NCBI GenBank assembly: GCA_946894095.1
Contig: OX335660.1
Coordinates: 7,197,001 to 7,261,000 of the forward strand
Length of the DNA stretch: 64,000 bases
DNA from: Incurvaria masculella
Taxonomy: Eukaryota; Arthropoda; Insecta; Lepidoptera; Incurvariidae
Reading direction: 5' to 3'
This document shows, piece after piece, positions 23,172-34,628 of the stretch. Position numbers and translations under genes: made by a program. How positions within the stretch are numbered: position 1 is the stretch's first letter; each line of letters starts with the position of its first letter. The notes under the pieces were generated by a model. It was not told the origin of the DNA. It searched no databases and was given only the letters and a program-made list of their open reading frames with translations.

Positions 23172-23925
23172 AGTTCAGTTTCAAAAAATAAGTTCGATAG
23201 GGAATATTTTTTTATATTATTAAGATAATGTTTCGAAACAAAATTGTGATTTTGCACTACTGGCCAGAGAAAATGATTCATTTTGCTAATTACTTATTCA
23301 GTCATCAACTGCAAAAGTTTTTCAATTAGCTAGCCAGTAAGTAATTCAAGTTCAGGGTGGATTTTTTAAAAATGTTTTATGGCAAAAAAAATTGGCATCC
23401 TATTAACTAATTTCTACTTTCAAAGCAGTTTTTCTATTATACCGTGTCATTGTGAAGGGTTTTTGTGCAAAACACAAACACCAAAGTGACAAGAATTGGT
23501 CTGTGATGGGTCGAATGAATTGCCGGCATTGCCGCAGTAAACAAGAAAACATTAAAAAAATCCTCACAAACAGAAAACGTCTAAAACTCTTATATATGCT
23601 AAAAAGTTACCACTTTGTAAGTACGTGTGCTTATTGTCAGATGCATTAAAAGCCTCGCAAGTAACTCGTGGGCGGCAGAACGATGCATTTATTCTAATGC
23701 ATTATGTGCATAATTTTAGTTGGCTTTTATAACAAAACAAAATGTGTATAGATCCTAATATCCAGCGCACGTGCCGCGATATGGTCCTTCATTTGAATAC
23801 AAAGTCGCATTTAGTGCCTTCAATTTATCAACACACGCGTAATGTTTAAATTATGGGCATTTATTTTATTTATTTATTAACGAGTCGGATTTGATCACTG
23901 CAATTGAACATCGTTGGAATATCAG
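23172..23925. other. Unassigned stretch between two hairpins
   Basis: The open frame 23452-23649 has CXXC-like pairs (NCRHCRSK, CAYCQ) but no family I recognise. Nothing else was seen. Confidence 0.4.
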
Positions 23926-23983
23926 CTTTAGTAATGAAGTATTTATGTATCCAGTTAAATACATAAATACTTCATTACTAAAG
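23926..23983. repeat. Perfect 25-bp inverted repeat (hairpin)
   Basis: The left arm 23926-23950 (CTTTAGTAATGAAGTATTTA then TGTAT) pairs perfectly with 23959-23983 around the eight-base loop CCAGTTAA. Confidence 0.95.
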
Positions 23984-24349
23984 GATTGGTAATACCAAAA
24001 TCAAGAATGATAGTAAAAGGAATGGACGTAACGCATGCGCTCCAACCCCGTGCCGAGTGTGATAAGTGAGTGCAACGAGCACGTAGTGATATAAAACGGA
24101 AATTTGTTGTATGTATTCATTTACTTATTATTATAACGTATAATGCATTATTAATAAAAATGAAGTCTATCTTATCTTCTGTGAAGGTTTCAAGAATTGT
24201 TTTTGGTATTTCTTTGTAAACCCGATAATAACGATTTTGGGGCCATTTTTAGTGATTGTGAACTATGAACACCTCGTGTCCGTACCTTCATAATGTTCTT
24301 GACCGCAATATTAGCTCAATTTCTTTTCATTTTCTTTCCCTTTACGAGC
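23984..24349. other. Unassigned AT-rich stretch
   Basis: Nothing recognisable was seen except possible SINE tail words near 24243-24349. Confidence 0.4.
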
Positions 24350-24570
24350 ACGGCTGCATTGAACTGGCTGGAAAACACGGATTATTTTTCATGGACGTTA
24401 ATGGTACCAACCCGGGCGTACTTCGACCACCTAGTAAGGGAAATAGTACCTACAGTTCTACATGGATTCCGAGCCATGGAACAGCACTCGTTCGAGAGAA
24501 AATGGCAAAGAGGCGAGGGTATAACGAAAGCAAGTCCCCAATCTTCTGAGCTACGAGCAGCTTGTTTCAC
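24350..24570 (-). repeat. SINE with tRNA-like head
   Basis: Minus strand: AAGCTGCTCGTAGCTCAGAA and GGGGACTTGC form the tRNA-like head, followed by GGCTCGGAATCCATGTAGAA, CTGTAGGTACTATTTCCC, CCCGGGTTGGTACCATTA and CAGTTCAATGCAGCCGTGCT. Open frames on either strand are SINE sequence, not genes. Confidence 0.82.
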
Positions 24571-24843
24571 TTTACTACACTGAAATATATTTAATTTCAG
24601 TGATAAAACTTACGGTTCCTTTAGCATACGTCATACCTGCGATTCATTACTTGTAGACGCCCTTGGATGCGCTTGAATTGTCCTCCGTCGAAAAACAGTA
24701 GATTTTCCCCTCAAGTTAAACTCCGCCGCTTACCCGTAGGTAATTGGTTAATAGTCTTCAAGTAATCGGAAAAGCACATAAATAGATGGAGACCGCATTA
24801 AAACAGGTTGTGAGCGGACGACCAGCGGACGACATATTGGAAG

Positions 24844-25199
24844 AAAGTCTGAGTAGTCAGCCATTAGTTCTCACCTAAATTGGCGTTTACGGCAAGCCGA
24901 TCGACTGGCGTTTTCCGTAAAAACGCCAAACTCCATACAAGTTTTTACTAGATACTCTGTGGTTTTACTTTTCAAGCTGTCAAAGTCAAACTCGGACTTC
25001 CGATTTATATGAAAACGCGGAGTCGGCGTAAACGGCAACGTCGACGTATTCACGGCAACGTTGAGTAAGCTGTCAAATCAATAGTTCGATTAACGCCCAC
25101 TGCGCGCGCTCCTCAATTTCTCCATACGAAAACGCCAGTCGATCGGTTTGCCGTAAACGCCAATTTAGGTGAGAACTCAGACTGTACTCAGACTTTTCA
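24844..25199. mobile_element. MITE with long terminal inverted repeats, copy 2
   Basis: Partner of 7295-7619. The inner ends are GTTCTCACCTAAATTGGCG (24867) and CGCCAATTTAGGTGAGAAC (ending 25176). The repeat extends outward on both sides to AAAGTCTGAGTA / TACTCAGACTTT, giving arms of about 80 bases with small gaps. The interior carries AAGCTGTCAAAGTCAAACTC and GTAAACGGCAACGTCGACG. Confidence 0.87.
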
Positions 25200-26288
25200 G
25201 GCTCAGACCCCCATTAGTTGATATGTATATACATATATATTTTTGTGTAATGCATATCATATGTATACTTGCTGCGGTACCCAGCCTCGTTCAAGACCAT
25301 ATCTAAATATTTTTTTCGGGATAAACGTGAAGTCTCCGGCATAACAATCTCTATGAAAATAAAAATTTCGTGATAAAAGGACAAAATAATAAATCGGCAA
25401 TATTATATTAGAAAACAGATTATTTTCTTTTTATTCTTTAGATTCTTTTCTTTCTCTATTCTGACAAAATCTTGGCAAGTAATACGTTTTACGTCAGTTC
25501 TATAGGTAATAGTTCTATACCTAAATCTTATCTGAATGCCTTGTTAGCTACAATTTGCGAGGATTGTGGTGCATGGTAATACATGCAACAATATGTATGT
25601 ATTCAGCTAACGCTCGGCAGTACGGTAGCGCCACATGTCCTGACATCTGCTGTGCCTGAGCACGCGCGCACACGCATCCATCCTGTCACTCGCTAGGACC
25701 TTAGGTCGACTCATTGTTGTCGGCTTCACTCTTCCTTTTATCCACGACCGCATTGGGGTTCTCGGTGTTGACCTGACGCCATGGAGGTGAAGAAATTACT
25801 GGAGAACGGAAAGAATTAAAAAACGTCGACAACTCAATTGTGCCGCGGGAGGCGTGTCTGCCGAATTCGGCCTTTGTTTCGGCTCTCGCTTAAAACATCA
25901 TTACGAATAAAGAATGACGTAACGACCATCTAGTTTATTGAAAAATAGTTCTTATCATAATAAGTTTACCTATCAATTTAGTAGACTTTTTTGTTTAAAG
26001 TTTTTTTTTTTTGCATAACACAATTTAATCGAAAACAATATTTCATAACAAAAATTTAAATAACTATAACTAAACTAAATTAAATTAAAAGTAGACTTAA
26101 TTTTTCTCTCTATTTCTCGACCACGTTATAAATGTGTACGGCGATATATGTTGTAAGTCGCGTGGCGTCATTTTTTGCGCGCTCGTTGTATGGAAATTAT
26201 TTCTCCATACATTCTTCACCTCCATGAATAGAGTGTGTCAGTACTCTGCGGTGGACCAAAAACTGCTGCCCCAAAGATGCGATAGCAC
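25200..26288. other. Unassigned AT-rich stretch
   Basis: No credible gene. The open frame 26134-26355 overlaps the foldback at 26289-26470. Confidence 0.5.
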
Positions 26289-26470
26289 AGCATTTGAGGG
26301 ATACACTAAATCGGCCGCCCATGAATTTTTATATTTGTGTTTAAATATGAAATAATATAAATGTGTTGAAATGTATGTATATATGTACACTATACATATA
26401 TACATAAATATTTATACACAGATATAAAATCCCATTAACGGGCGATTTAGTGTATTCCTCAAATGCCTGC
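26289..26470. repeat. Foldback element with AT-rich centre
   Basis: GCATTTGAGGGATACACTAA then ATCGGCCGCCC near 26290-26322 is inverted as GGGCGATTTAGTGTATTCCT then CAAATGC near 26438-26465. The centre is TA-rich. It is a MITE-like hairpin of about 180 bases. Confidence 0.75.
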
Positions 26471-27329
26471 TCTATTCAACGGTGCAAACAGGTTTCCACA
26501 GGGCAAACGAAGAGCACAGCGAAATGTCGATAAGTGATTTGTAACTCGTAATAGGGCATCTGGGCCGCATGCACTTCTGTTGGACGTACATCTTAAGAAT
26601 AATATTGTTTAAATTGATTGTGAATTATTTTTATTTTTATGACAATGTGAGAAATTGAATTATTTATCGAATTGATTTATATTATCACTGAATAAATGAT
26701 TTTGATTTGATTTTGATCTTTGGTTCTTAACCTTTTAGTGACATGGTCCCATTAGGCAAAATTTCTGTCTCGCCATGGACCATCAACTGTTTGGAGGTAC
26801 TATTCTTACCTAAACCTGGGCCTCTCATCTCCCACGTCGACCAGACATAGTGATCCCAATAATTTGGGTATGCGCATGGCATTGTTTCAACTATGAAATG
26901 CTCTTAATTAGCATGACATCGCGGACACCCGGCCCTCCCCTCGGCACGTGACCCGGGGGTTTAGGGGTCTAGGGGTGGTGATGACTGTCCGAGATAAGGA
27001 CGATTTTGGCAACTGCGGACAACTTGGTGTCATTATTGAAATGGTCGGAGCGTGTCATTGTGTTGGACAATTTAACGAAAGGTAATTTTAACTGCCGGGA
27101 TGAATGCGTGCTTCCAATTCGTGCTTGTTGTAATTCGTTATGACCCTTACTTTTGTTGTTTTCAGGTGACAAGGAGAGAGACGGCTGCTACAGAAAGTAA
27201 AGGAAAATATTTTGAACATTTTAACAAAATCTGGGCCATCACTTGAAAATTTTAATTTTAGACAGCTTTGCATTTCCCATTAACCATTTTGAAAATATCG
27301 GACAAACAAAAGACGCTATCTGAGCCTGA
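26471..27329. other. Unassigned stretch, possible LINE tail
   Basis: The segment at 26640-26720 ends GAATAAATGATTTTGATTTG, a sequence form seen at retroposon 3' ends. I see no associated coding fragment. Confidence 0.4.
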
Positions 27330-27493
27330 ATTGGGGCTGAACCGGCGTAACATGTGAGAAAATATGTTAGGGAATTGGATAAATTCCGAACCAAAAAAGT
27401 GAATGCCAAACATTCCTGTAAGAGCGCAGAAGGTATGACATAGTGCAGAATTCCCTCACACATTTTCTCACATGTTACGCCGGTTTTAACCCT
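27330..27493. mobile_element. MITE with about 44-bp terminal inverted repeats
   Basis: GAACCGGCGTAACATGTGAG followed by AAAATATGTTAGGGAATT (about 27343-27378) is inverted as AATTCCCTCACACATTTTCT then CACATGTTACGCCGGTTTT (about 27450-27487). Arms differ at only a few positions. It is short, non-coding and single-copy in this window. Confidence 0.82.
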
Positions 27494-28964
27494 GAGCTGA
27501 TCAGAGCTTTTCGGCTTGCTAATATTACGTTTGAAGACAATCAGGTTAAAGGAACAAGTAAAGACGCTCGCCCGTAGGGAGATCCATACCTTGGCATCAC
27601 GGAGAGATTTTTACGAATTTGTAGAAATGGTTAGTTCTTAAAATTGAGTGCTCTGGGTGATCGAGAAAGGCGCACTCATTGAAAATTTCAGGCGGATTCA
27701 AAATATATTAAATGTGACTTCTTCCTTTTGAATGTTCTGAAAGTGATTTAGTATTGTTGCTCTTTGCCTCGGCGCGACACTATCATTTCTTCCATTGGGA
27801 TGTCAAATTACGGTTTACCGGCATTGTTTAAACAGTATTCCGATTCACAAACTTAAGTGGGAACTTCTTGTGTGAAGTTCCCACTTGAACAATTTAAAGT
27901 AAACGTAATATTTAAAAATGTGTGTTTGTGCCATCCAGTACATTCAGTGTTAACTTCATATTTTTATGTTAAATCCCATAAACTCACGGTTTCCACAAGC
28001 GACACGCCCGGACGTATTTAGGGCATCGTAGTCTGCAGACCATTAAATGTATGCGTGGAGTGACCGCGGCAGGATGTACGCACCCCTAGCCTGTGGTGAT
28101 GCGGTGAGGAGTACTTATTTGCATAATTTTGTTCGGGTCTTATGATTGCGTGATGCATGGCAATAAGTAACGCCTTGCTCTCCTGTGTTGGAGGCTACGG
28201 GTTCGAAACGGTGGGCGTTGATTTTCTCTAAAGCGGATACAGGACTGAAAACGTGGAGAACGGTCGATTAATAAAAAAAATGAAGACAATCAATGTCTAA
28301 AAATATAGGTAATACTTACACCGATCTTAAAAATACACATTTCGATTTATTTATGTTTTATAAATGTTTTAAAATCCATGGAAGAACGCAGTAGTTAAGT
28401 TTTCACATGATTTAGAATATGATGCGGATGTAGGTTCATATGCATGGATGTACATAGGTTCCGATCTTATCTCCGTTTGCAAAAAATAAATAAATACTAA
28501 AATGTTTTCTTAACACATTTATGACACCAACATTTCAAATGAATTAGACAAGAATTTCCGTTTCTCCAGTTAATTAAAATATCGAACGTAGTCTAATTTA
28601 TTTTTACGTTTAAGTTTAGTCCAGCGTAGAACGATTCTGGCCAGGTGTGCTGCACCTTTTTAAAATCCGTGAAGAAAGCGGTATCCGCATAGAGCTACGT
28701 TCCTCAAGACACGAACACTTACATCGATTCTACCTACCTAAGTATTACCTTAAATTAACACAAGCGCTTCTATATTTTCCCCCAAACAAATCTATTTTCT
28801 AAATCTCGCCTACAATAAAGTCAAAAATATATTGAAAGTAATATCAAATGAATAGTCTAGTCCATAACTACGCCGCGCGTTTTTACTTTTGATTAATTTA
28901 AGCAATTACCGCCTCGAAACATGGAAAGTTTTACTTCAAACTGGAGACTACGAGTACTTCGTAT
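27494..28964. other. Unassigned stretch with a 13-bp hairpin
   Basis: AAGTGGGAACTTC at 27855-27867 pairs perfectly with 27874-27886 over a six-base loop. Near 28180-28215 a GGGTTCGAAACG word resembles a Pol III B-box, but no tRNA or SINE could be built around it. Confidence 0.45.
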
Positions 28965-29125
28965 TGTATTGTTTATTCATCATCCATAGACAGTAAGTAC
29001 ACTGCACTCGTATTTGTCATATTTAAACATTGGCCAGTTTAGCAAAACAAAACACAGCGAAGACGAACTGGCAAGAAACTCCGCTGTTTTTTTTTCAACG
29101 TTCACTTAGTCTAAATTTACAAAAA
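28965..29125 (-). repeat. Family H retroposed 3'-end, copy 3
   Basis: On the minus strand AACAGCGGAGTTTCTTGCCA, GTTCGTCTTCGCTGTG, GTGCAGTGTACTTACTGTCT and ATGGATGATGAATAAACAAT reproduce family H. Its 5' extension (TTGAAAAAAAAACAGCGG, preceded by TAAATTTAGACTAAGTGAACG) also matches the copy at 19647. Confidence 0.78.
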
Positions 29126-30942
29126 TGGTAACAAATAAACTGTCATAATGTGTACGTGAATTTTAATTTATTTGAAAAATAGTGACCGCTCGTGGATCTA
29201 GAGGATCGGTTGGTTATTATTGTTGGCTTTCCGACAGTGAATAGGTGCATTTCCTGCTGCGCATTGAACGATGGTATAAAGGGGACGGAGGGATGGCAGA
29301 TCCGAAGAGAGAACACATTCAGCTTCAGCTCTGTAAATATGTTTCGAGATTATTTCATCATTCGCTCTGCATGTCCAAACTCTTCAGTTCTCAGTCTTGT
29401 TTCCGTTGAAAATTTAGTGTTTTAACACTTTTAAGAAAATCACTCAACGATCTTTATCGGCCTGTGGAAGACACTGCCCAATTTGATAGCATAATGGTAG
29501 AGCACGGCCAGGTGTGCTCAACCGCAGGCTCGCCGCAGCCGGCGCGAGGCAGGGGTCGCCAACCCAAGACAGAGGGCTCATTAAAGTGCGGCGTGTAAGT
29601 ATCGAAAGATAACCGATCACTCGAATGTGGGCCACGAAAATATAGGCTGTTGTAAATATTCTGCCAAAAAAAACAACATTTATGCCATCGCTATTACGCC
29701 GGTATTTCAAGCTGTCAAATAATAATAATACATGATAAATTGAACGAAAACGCATCACCTGATTAAGGTATCCGTACACGGGCAATTTTTGAGGCAATTA
29801 ATTGTTGGGCAACTGTTGCCAAACATAGTGGAGCAATAAAAAGCAACCCCAATACATTTTCGGCAATCATCCCAGCGATATGGAGCGATATTGCCCCACA
29901 TTTAAATCAAATGTCTCGTATTTATCATCGTAACTAAAACTTCCTATCAAACAGAATAGTGGACAGTTTTGGCACAAACTGCCAGAAAATGTTGTAGAAT
30001 CATAAAAAACAGTTTTAATAGATTTCAAACAGAGTGTGGAATGCAAAATTAATTAACCTTAATAAAAACTAGTTATATAAATGAATCCGAATGTGAAAAA
30101 TCATGACAAATCGATAAAATCCAAACGGATATCGGTATTGCACTGGTATCGTGACCTAGGTTCATGTATCCAACTCCGAACGGCAGCCGAGATGTGTGAA
30201 ATTTTAAGAGAAACAAATACTCCCATAATGAAAAAATGGAAAATTTTAAAAGCATTAACTCTTGTCTGGCATCTTTATATGCACAAAATACGGCAAGCAA
30301 TTAGGTCCCTCGAAATAATTACAATTTTAATCGAAGATTCTAAACGAATGTCAACCAAAACGAACCGCTCCTGTCAATAGACAGTAGTCAGTTACCCTAC
30401 CTCTCCTACCCATATTATAGCATATAAACGTTTCATTTAGTTTAGCACAATTTAAACTGCGTTATAAAACACCATTTATGCATGAAGACAACACTCTTGG
30501 GTATCTTTCAAGAAATCATATTTCACCCCTATTACGTCCGCGCCGCCCCCTCGCGGGACAGGGGTGGTGGGGGGAGGAAGTGGTGGAGGGTGAGTCCGGA
30601 AGGTGCAATACTACAGGCGGATAGTTAGCTATTAAACTGCATGACTCCAATACGTATACATAATTACTTTATAATTTTCGTAGAGCAGGCGCGAGTGCTG
30701 GAGAACACTGGAGTTTTTGTTTACATGTACCGTCAGGTGTTTTCATGTCGTTACACAAAGAAACATAGGAGACTCCTTTCCGTCAGATTTTAATCGGCCT
30801 AAGAGTATATAATAATATCATAATGCGTGATGATAAACAGTAAAAAATATATGTTTTATTTTATTGTTATACTGGAAGGAAGGCACGAATGTTTCATTAC
30901 CTTTTCAGGAACCTTTATTTTAAAATCTTTGCTTTCATTAAA
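29126..30942. other. Unassigned stretch
   Basis: The region 29490-29560 holds an A-box-like TAGCATAATGG without a B-box. A GC-rich patch (30530-30600) and an open frame at 30081-30380 show no recognisable domain. No gene is called. Confidence 0.45.
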
Positions 30943-31100
30943 GATGGTACCAATATGGGCGGGGCTTAACCCTACCACTCGCCCTACCACCTATGGGGAG
31001 GACTCTAAACCATGGGTCTGCTCGCATTCGTGACGAAATACACATATCCAACTTAGAGATATACGAGGCGGAATTTATCCCTACGAGCTACGAGCCGTTA
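30943..31100 (-). repeat. SINE head fragment
   Basis: Minus strand: CGGCTCGTAGCTCGTAGGG begins the tRNA-like head, and AATGCGAGCAGACCCATGGT, AGGTGGTAGGG and TTGGTACCATC follow in family order. Confidence 0.7.
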
Positions 31101-31286
31101 AAAATATGCTCACTGTTTGTCTAATATCATATTTATTTTCAAAAGTTATTAAGTACAATTAAAATAAACATACAGCAGGTATTTTAACTATTTAATAGAA
31201 GACATGAGGCAAACGGTATTTTAGATATACTTTCTATAGATTTTGAATAGGATAGTAGGTAGATGAAAGGATAAATGTTCAGGCTG

Positions 31287-31410
31287 CGAACATTTCAGCT
31301 GCCTACCTATTACGGTTCATGTGATACTGCCGTCACAGACGCACGGACGGACAGCGGTGGCTTAGTAATAGGGTTCTGCTTGGCACCCCAAAGGTACGGA
31401 ACCCTAAAAA
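31287..31410 (+). repeat. High-copy lepidopteran repeat, 3' part
   Basis: Only the end is present: CATTTCAGCTGCCTACCTAT, TTCATGTGATACTGCCGTCA, a short (GGAC)n run and GGTACGGAACCCTAAAAAA. Confidence 0.85.
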
Positions 31411-32091
31411 AGGATATAATTCCTGCTGGAAGTTAATGTGGAAATTATGCATTCTTGCAGCGTTCATAAGGCACGGTCGCGTGCGCATGCGCACGGCGGT
31501 GGGCCGGCAGATGTTCAGCGGGCGCCATCTGCCGGCGGCCGGCGGCCTTTTGTTTAATTAGCAATCTTTGTGCGCGAAGAGGGCATCCCGGAGTCCTCTT
31601 TAGCCCAGCTTACTCTTCGCGCCTGGCTGGAGCGCTGGAGCTTTGAAATCAAAATCTGTCAAGTGTGACGCGAGCTGGCCCAATGAAAATCCCTTACCTA
31701 ATCCGTATCCGCGAGGTATCCTTATAGATAGACTCTCCAATTATGTAGACCAGTCTTTCTCAAAGTGGGCGGAGGATCTACGGAGTCCACCCAGAATTAT
31801 GGGCAGGGGCGACATAAAAAAAAACACATTTTGTAAACTAGACGAATGAAGTGTCATTTTCTATGCTACTTTCCATTGTTCTCATCCGATTCAGAGCATA
31901 AAAATACATAGCAATGCATTGTCAAATTACAATCCTCATTTCTACTACCAATATAAGCAAAGTTTCATTGATGTTCACTTTTCCCTCCAAAGTATCCTAT
32001 TTTCCCGTGCTATAAGGCCACCTAATTGCAAGCCTAGGCCGTTCACTGTAATCAAGTTTGAATTTTAGTCAAAGAGTTCCATATATAGTCT
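31411..32091. other. Unassigned stretch with GC-rich patch
   Basis: About 31470-31552 is markedly GC-rich (GTGCGCATGCGCACGGCGG, GCCGGCGGCCGGCGGCC) in an AT-rich setting. No exon or repeat family explains it. Confidence 0.45.
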
Positions 32092-33172
32092 AGGAGGTCA
32101 CGACATTTTAGGGAATGATAAGGTAAATGGCTGAAACTAGGTTCACAGGTTAGGGAACGACCCCCCGATGCCAAATATGCCGGTCTGCCTGCCTCAAGTG
32201 GTTGCGTTAGCTAGATATGGCGCCTGAAAAACTCGTTATCATGACCAAAAAAAAATCATAACGTAAATGGCTGAAAACAGTATGGAGTGCAAATACTAGT
32301 TGTACTCATGTGAATTACGCAAAAACTGAACAAAAATTTGGTTGCGTTATGGAGCAATGCCCATTCAAAGATACTTTATCATGACCGAAAAAAAATCATA
32401 ATGTAAATGGCTGAAACCAGTATGGAATGCAACTACTAGTTGTACTCATGTTAATTAAGCAAAAACTGAACAAATCTTTGGTTGCATTTCCTAGCAATAT
32501 GCGAATAAAGTTACAGATATCACTTTCATTGCATTCAAGTTTTTGATAAAATCATACCTACTGGTTATTTTTGCATGATTAATAGGTATGAATATTTCCA
32601 AACAAACATTTTATTCATCATTAGGTACATACCAACATCATTTTAGCATCTGTTTTAAAAGTTAAAATACTAGACTAAAGCTAGACTAGAGCCAAACACA
32701 TTTAATTATGCATTTAAAATGTATTAATAATGTCACCACGGGGACATTATTTTTTGGAGATATTTAACATATATATAGTGCGAAATCCCAAAATGTCAGA
32801 GTTAGGCAGGCGGGGATGCGAGGAGCGTTTGTTTTGGTCCGCGCTCGAGTAAACTCTGCGCGTCGCCTCCAGTAGATAAAAGACATACAATGCGATTCAA
32901 ATAAGAATAGGACAGGACTAGTGACTAACTTCACTTGAATTAGCTCGGAAAAGTACGGTCGGCACTCATGCATCAGAATCGTGTAATCCGAGTATGTTTT
33001 TTCCTTTTTTTTATTGTGTACCCTTTCTGCCGTGACAGCGACATCAGACAAAACACAAATCTACGCAGTGTAGGATGACATTGAGTGCCATTTACAGAAT
33101 ATGCAGTTACATGAGTAGGGGGGCTGTACTTTGCATTTTCGGTTATCTGTTTTATGTATATTACATAGTTAC
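32092..33172. repeat. Large inverted repeat, left arm
   Basis: From AGGAGGTCACGACATTTTAG to CGGTTATCTGTTTTATGTAT, the segment is repeated in reverse at 35842-36988. Within the arm a unit of about 130 bases (ATCATAACGTAAATGGCTGA through ACTGAACAAAAATTTGGTTG) occurs twice in direct orientation. The distal part holds a GC-rich block (GGCGGGGATGCGAGGAGCG). Arm identity is high by eye, with small indels. It may be an inverted duplication or the ends of a large foldback element. Confidence 0.92.
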
Positions 33173-34317
33173 ATGTGCTTAGTTCCTCGAAAGTGCCTTA
33201 GTTTAGTTGTTTTATTGGTTAATTTTGTTTATTATAGCGTTGTTGAATATTTTTTTAATCTCTGTTCTTCAAATAATATTTATTTAAAACTAATTATTTT
33301 TTCTAAATGATAATTCGATATTTTTTGCAGAAACTTTTTTGCACGCCATACTGAAATTAATTGGCTTTCGCAGTTTGACATTTAAAATGGCGGTGGTCCC
33401 TGTCCTATTCTTATTTGAATCGCATTGTATATTCCGTTGCTGTTGTTTCTCCTGTGACTTTGTAAAATGAAATAAAGGTGAATAAAATATTATCTTTGGT
33501 GTGACATTAGAACACTGGGATATTGGTAAAATAATTACAATATTAAGGTTTCGAGGAGGAACCAGAGCGGCAACCCACAATAAAACCGGAAAATCTCCAC
33601 TGTAATGCTTTGAAGGTCCTCTGCGAAATTTCGTATACGTTCTTACTTATACCGGTGCAGGGACAGCCCTAATATACGACGAACAGGCAGTTTCTCCAGG
33701 CGCCTAACCTTTAGATGCTTGATACAAAATGATAACGAAATCCGCGATGCACCACGTCTAAACACGGGTAACGCCTCAAGTGAGACCTTTTCCACGTTTC
33801 CCTGATTATGAGACGTGAGTGAAGCTTGCCACATACAGCCTAAGAAGTTACACCGCGAACTTCATTCCGGTATTTGGAACATAAATTCCCCCAGGGCCCC
33901 TATAATTTGAAATGTATCGGTTCGAGCTTGTGGACTAGGCTGTCATAGGCGTAAGGAGTGCGCCCACCATCGGCTTCGACATTTGACCCGCGGCTTTGTA
34001 GTTACCAGCAGGAGTGGGTAACTGCTCTGCTGCTGTTGTCCGGCAAGCACGTCATGTTCGGGCTGCCTACTCCGAGCGTAGAGAGCGACCTTAGTTTTTT
34101 ATTACGTACTTAACTTGACATTGGATGGCTAATACCAAACTGACCGTCCGATATTAGCCTAAAACACTACATGGGAACTAGTTACCATGTCAGGACCTTC
34201 CTTATGCTCATGACCTATATGCAGGCGAGTTGCCCTAATTAACTTGCCTTGATTCTAGGTCATGGAATGGAGGGATGCATTATTTTTTAATGTCCCAAAG
34301 AAACATTGTTTAACGTT
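33173..34317. other. Spacer left of Penelope fossil
   Basis: A third short match to the arms (CCTGTCCTATTCTTATTTGA then ATCGCATTGTAT) lies at 33400-33432. A minus-strand SINE tail fragment occupies about 34122-34215 (GGATGGCTAATACCAAACTG to CAGGACCTTCCTTATGCTCA). The minus-strand open frame 33643-33834 has no family I recognise. Confidence 0.55.
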
Positions 34318-34362
34318 TAACGTTTCAATCCATGGTCGTCGCGAGCATGGATTGAAACGTTA
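34318..34362. repeat. Perfect 17-bp inverted repeat
   Basis: TAACGTTTCAATCCATG at 34318-34334 pairs perfectly with CATGGATTGAAACGTTA at 34346-34362 over an 11-base GC-rich loop. The right arm continues into GAAACGTTAGGC, resembling GAAACGTTAGC at 35316-35326 in the Penelope 3' region. Confidence 0.9.
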
Positions 34363-34443
34363 GGCTTCGGTTTCAGCCGGTGAGCATGCATTATAGCTCC
34401 GGTACCTATCAGGAAAATAAGAAGTGGACATCTCACGTGGCAC

Positions 34444-34575
34444 TCACCGAGTACAGAAGCGATATGCTGAGGCGGCAAGACCTACTGGGGTTATGGTCCC
34501 AACTGAGGTTTCGGTGTCGGTGGTAATAGCGTCTCGTTCAGCCACCACGCTGTGGACATCATCTACATGACTACA
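34444..34575 (-). repeat. Inverted fragment of Penelope 3' region
   Basis: Minus-strand GATGATGTCCACAGCGTGGT then GGCTGAACGAGACG closely resembles plus-strand AATGATGTCCACTGCGTGGT then GGACGAAACG at 35292-35320. Penelope-like elements often carry such terminal copies in inverted or direct arrangement, so this may be the pseudo-LTR of the fossil at 34629. Confidence 0.6.
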
Positions 34576-34628
34576 AGAATCGTGCCAAGGATTTGCTGAG
34601 GACTCAGGTTCGAAGACAGTGCGCATAA

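Noticed and set aside
28180..28260. GGGTTCGAAACG B-box-like word
   Set aside because: No A-box at the right distance and no similarity to the SINE families here.
30081..30380. 99-residue plus open frame
   Set aside because: AT-rich composition, no motif, no homologous copy in the window.
33643..33834. 63-residue minus open frame between the inverted arms
   Set aside because: It resembles no family I can name and has no support from neighbours.
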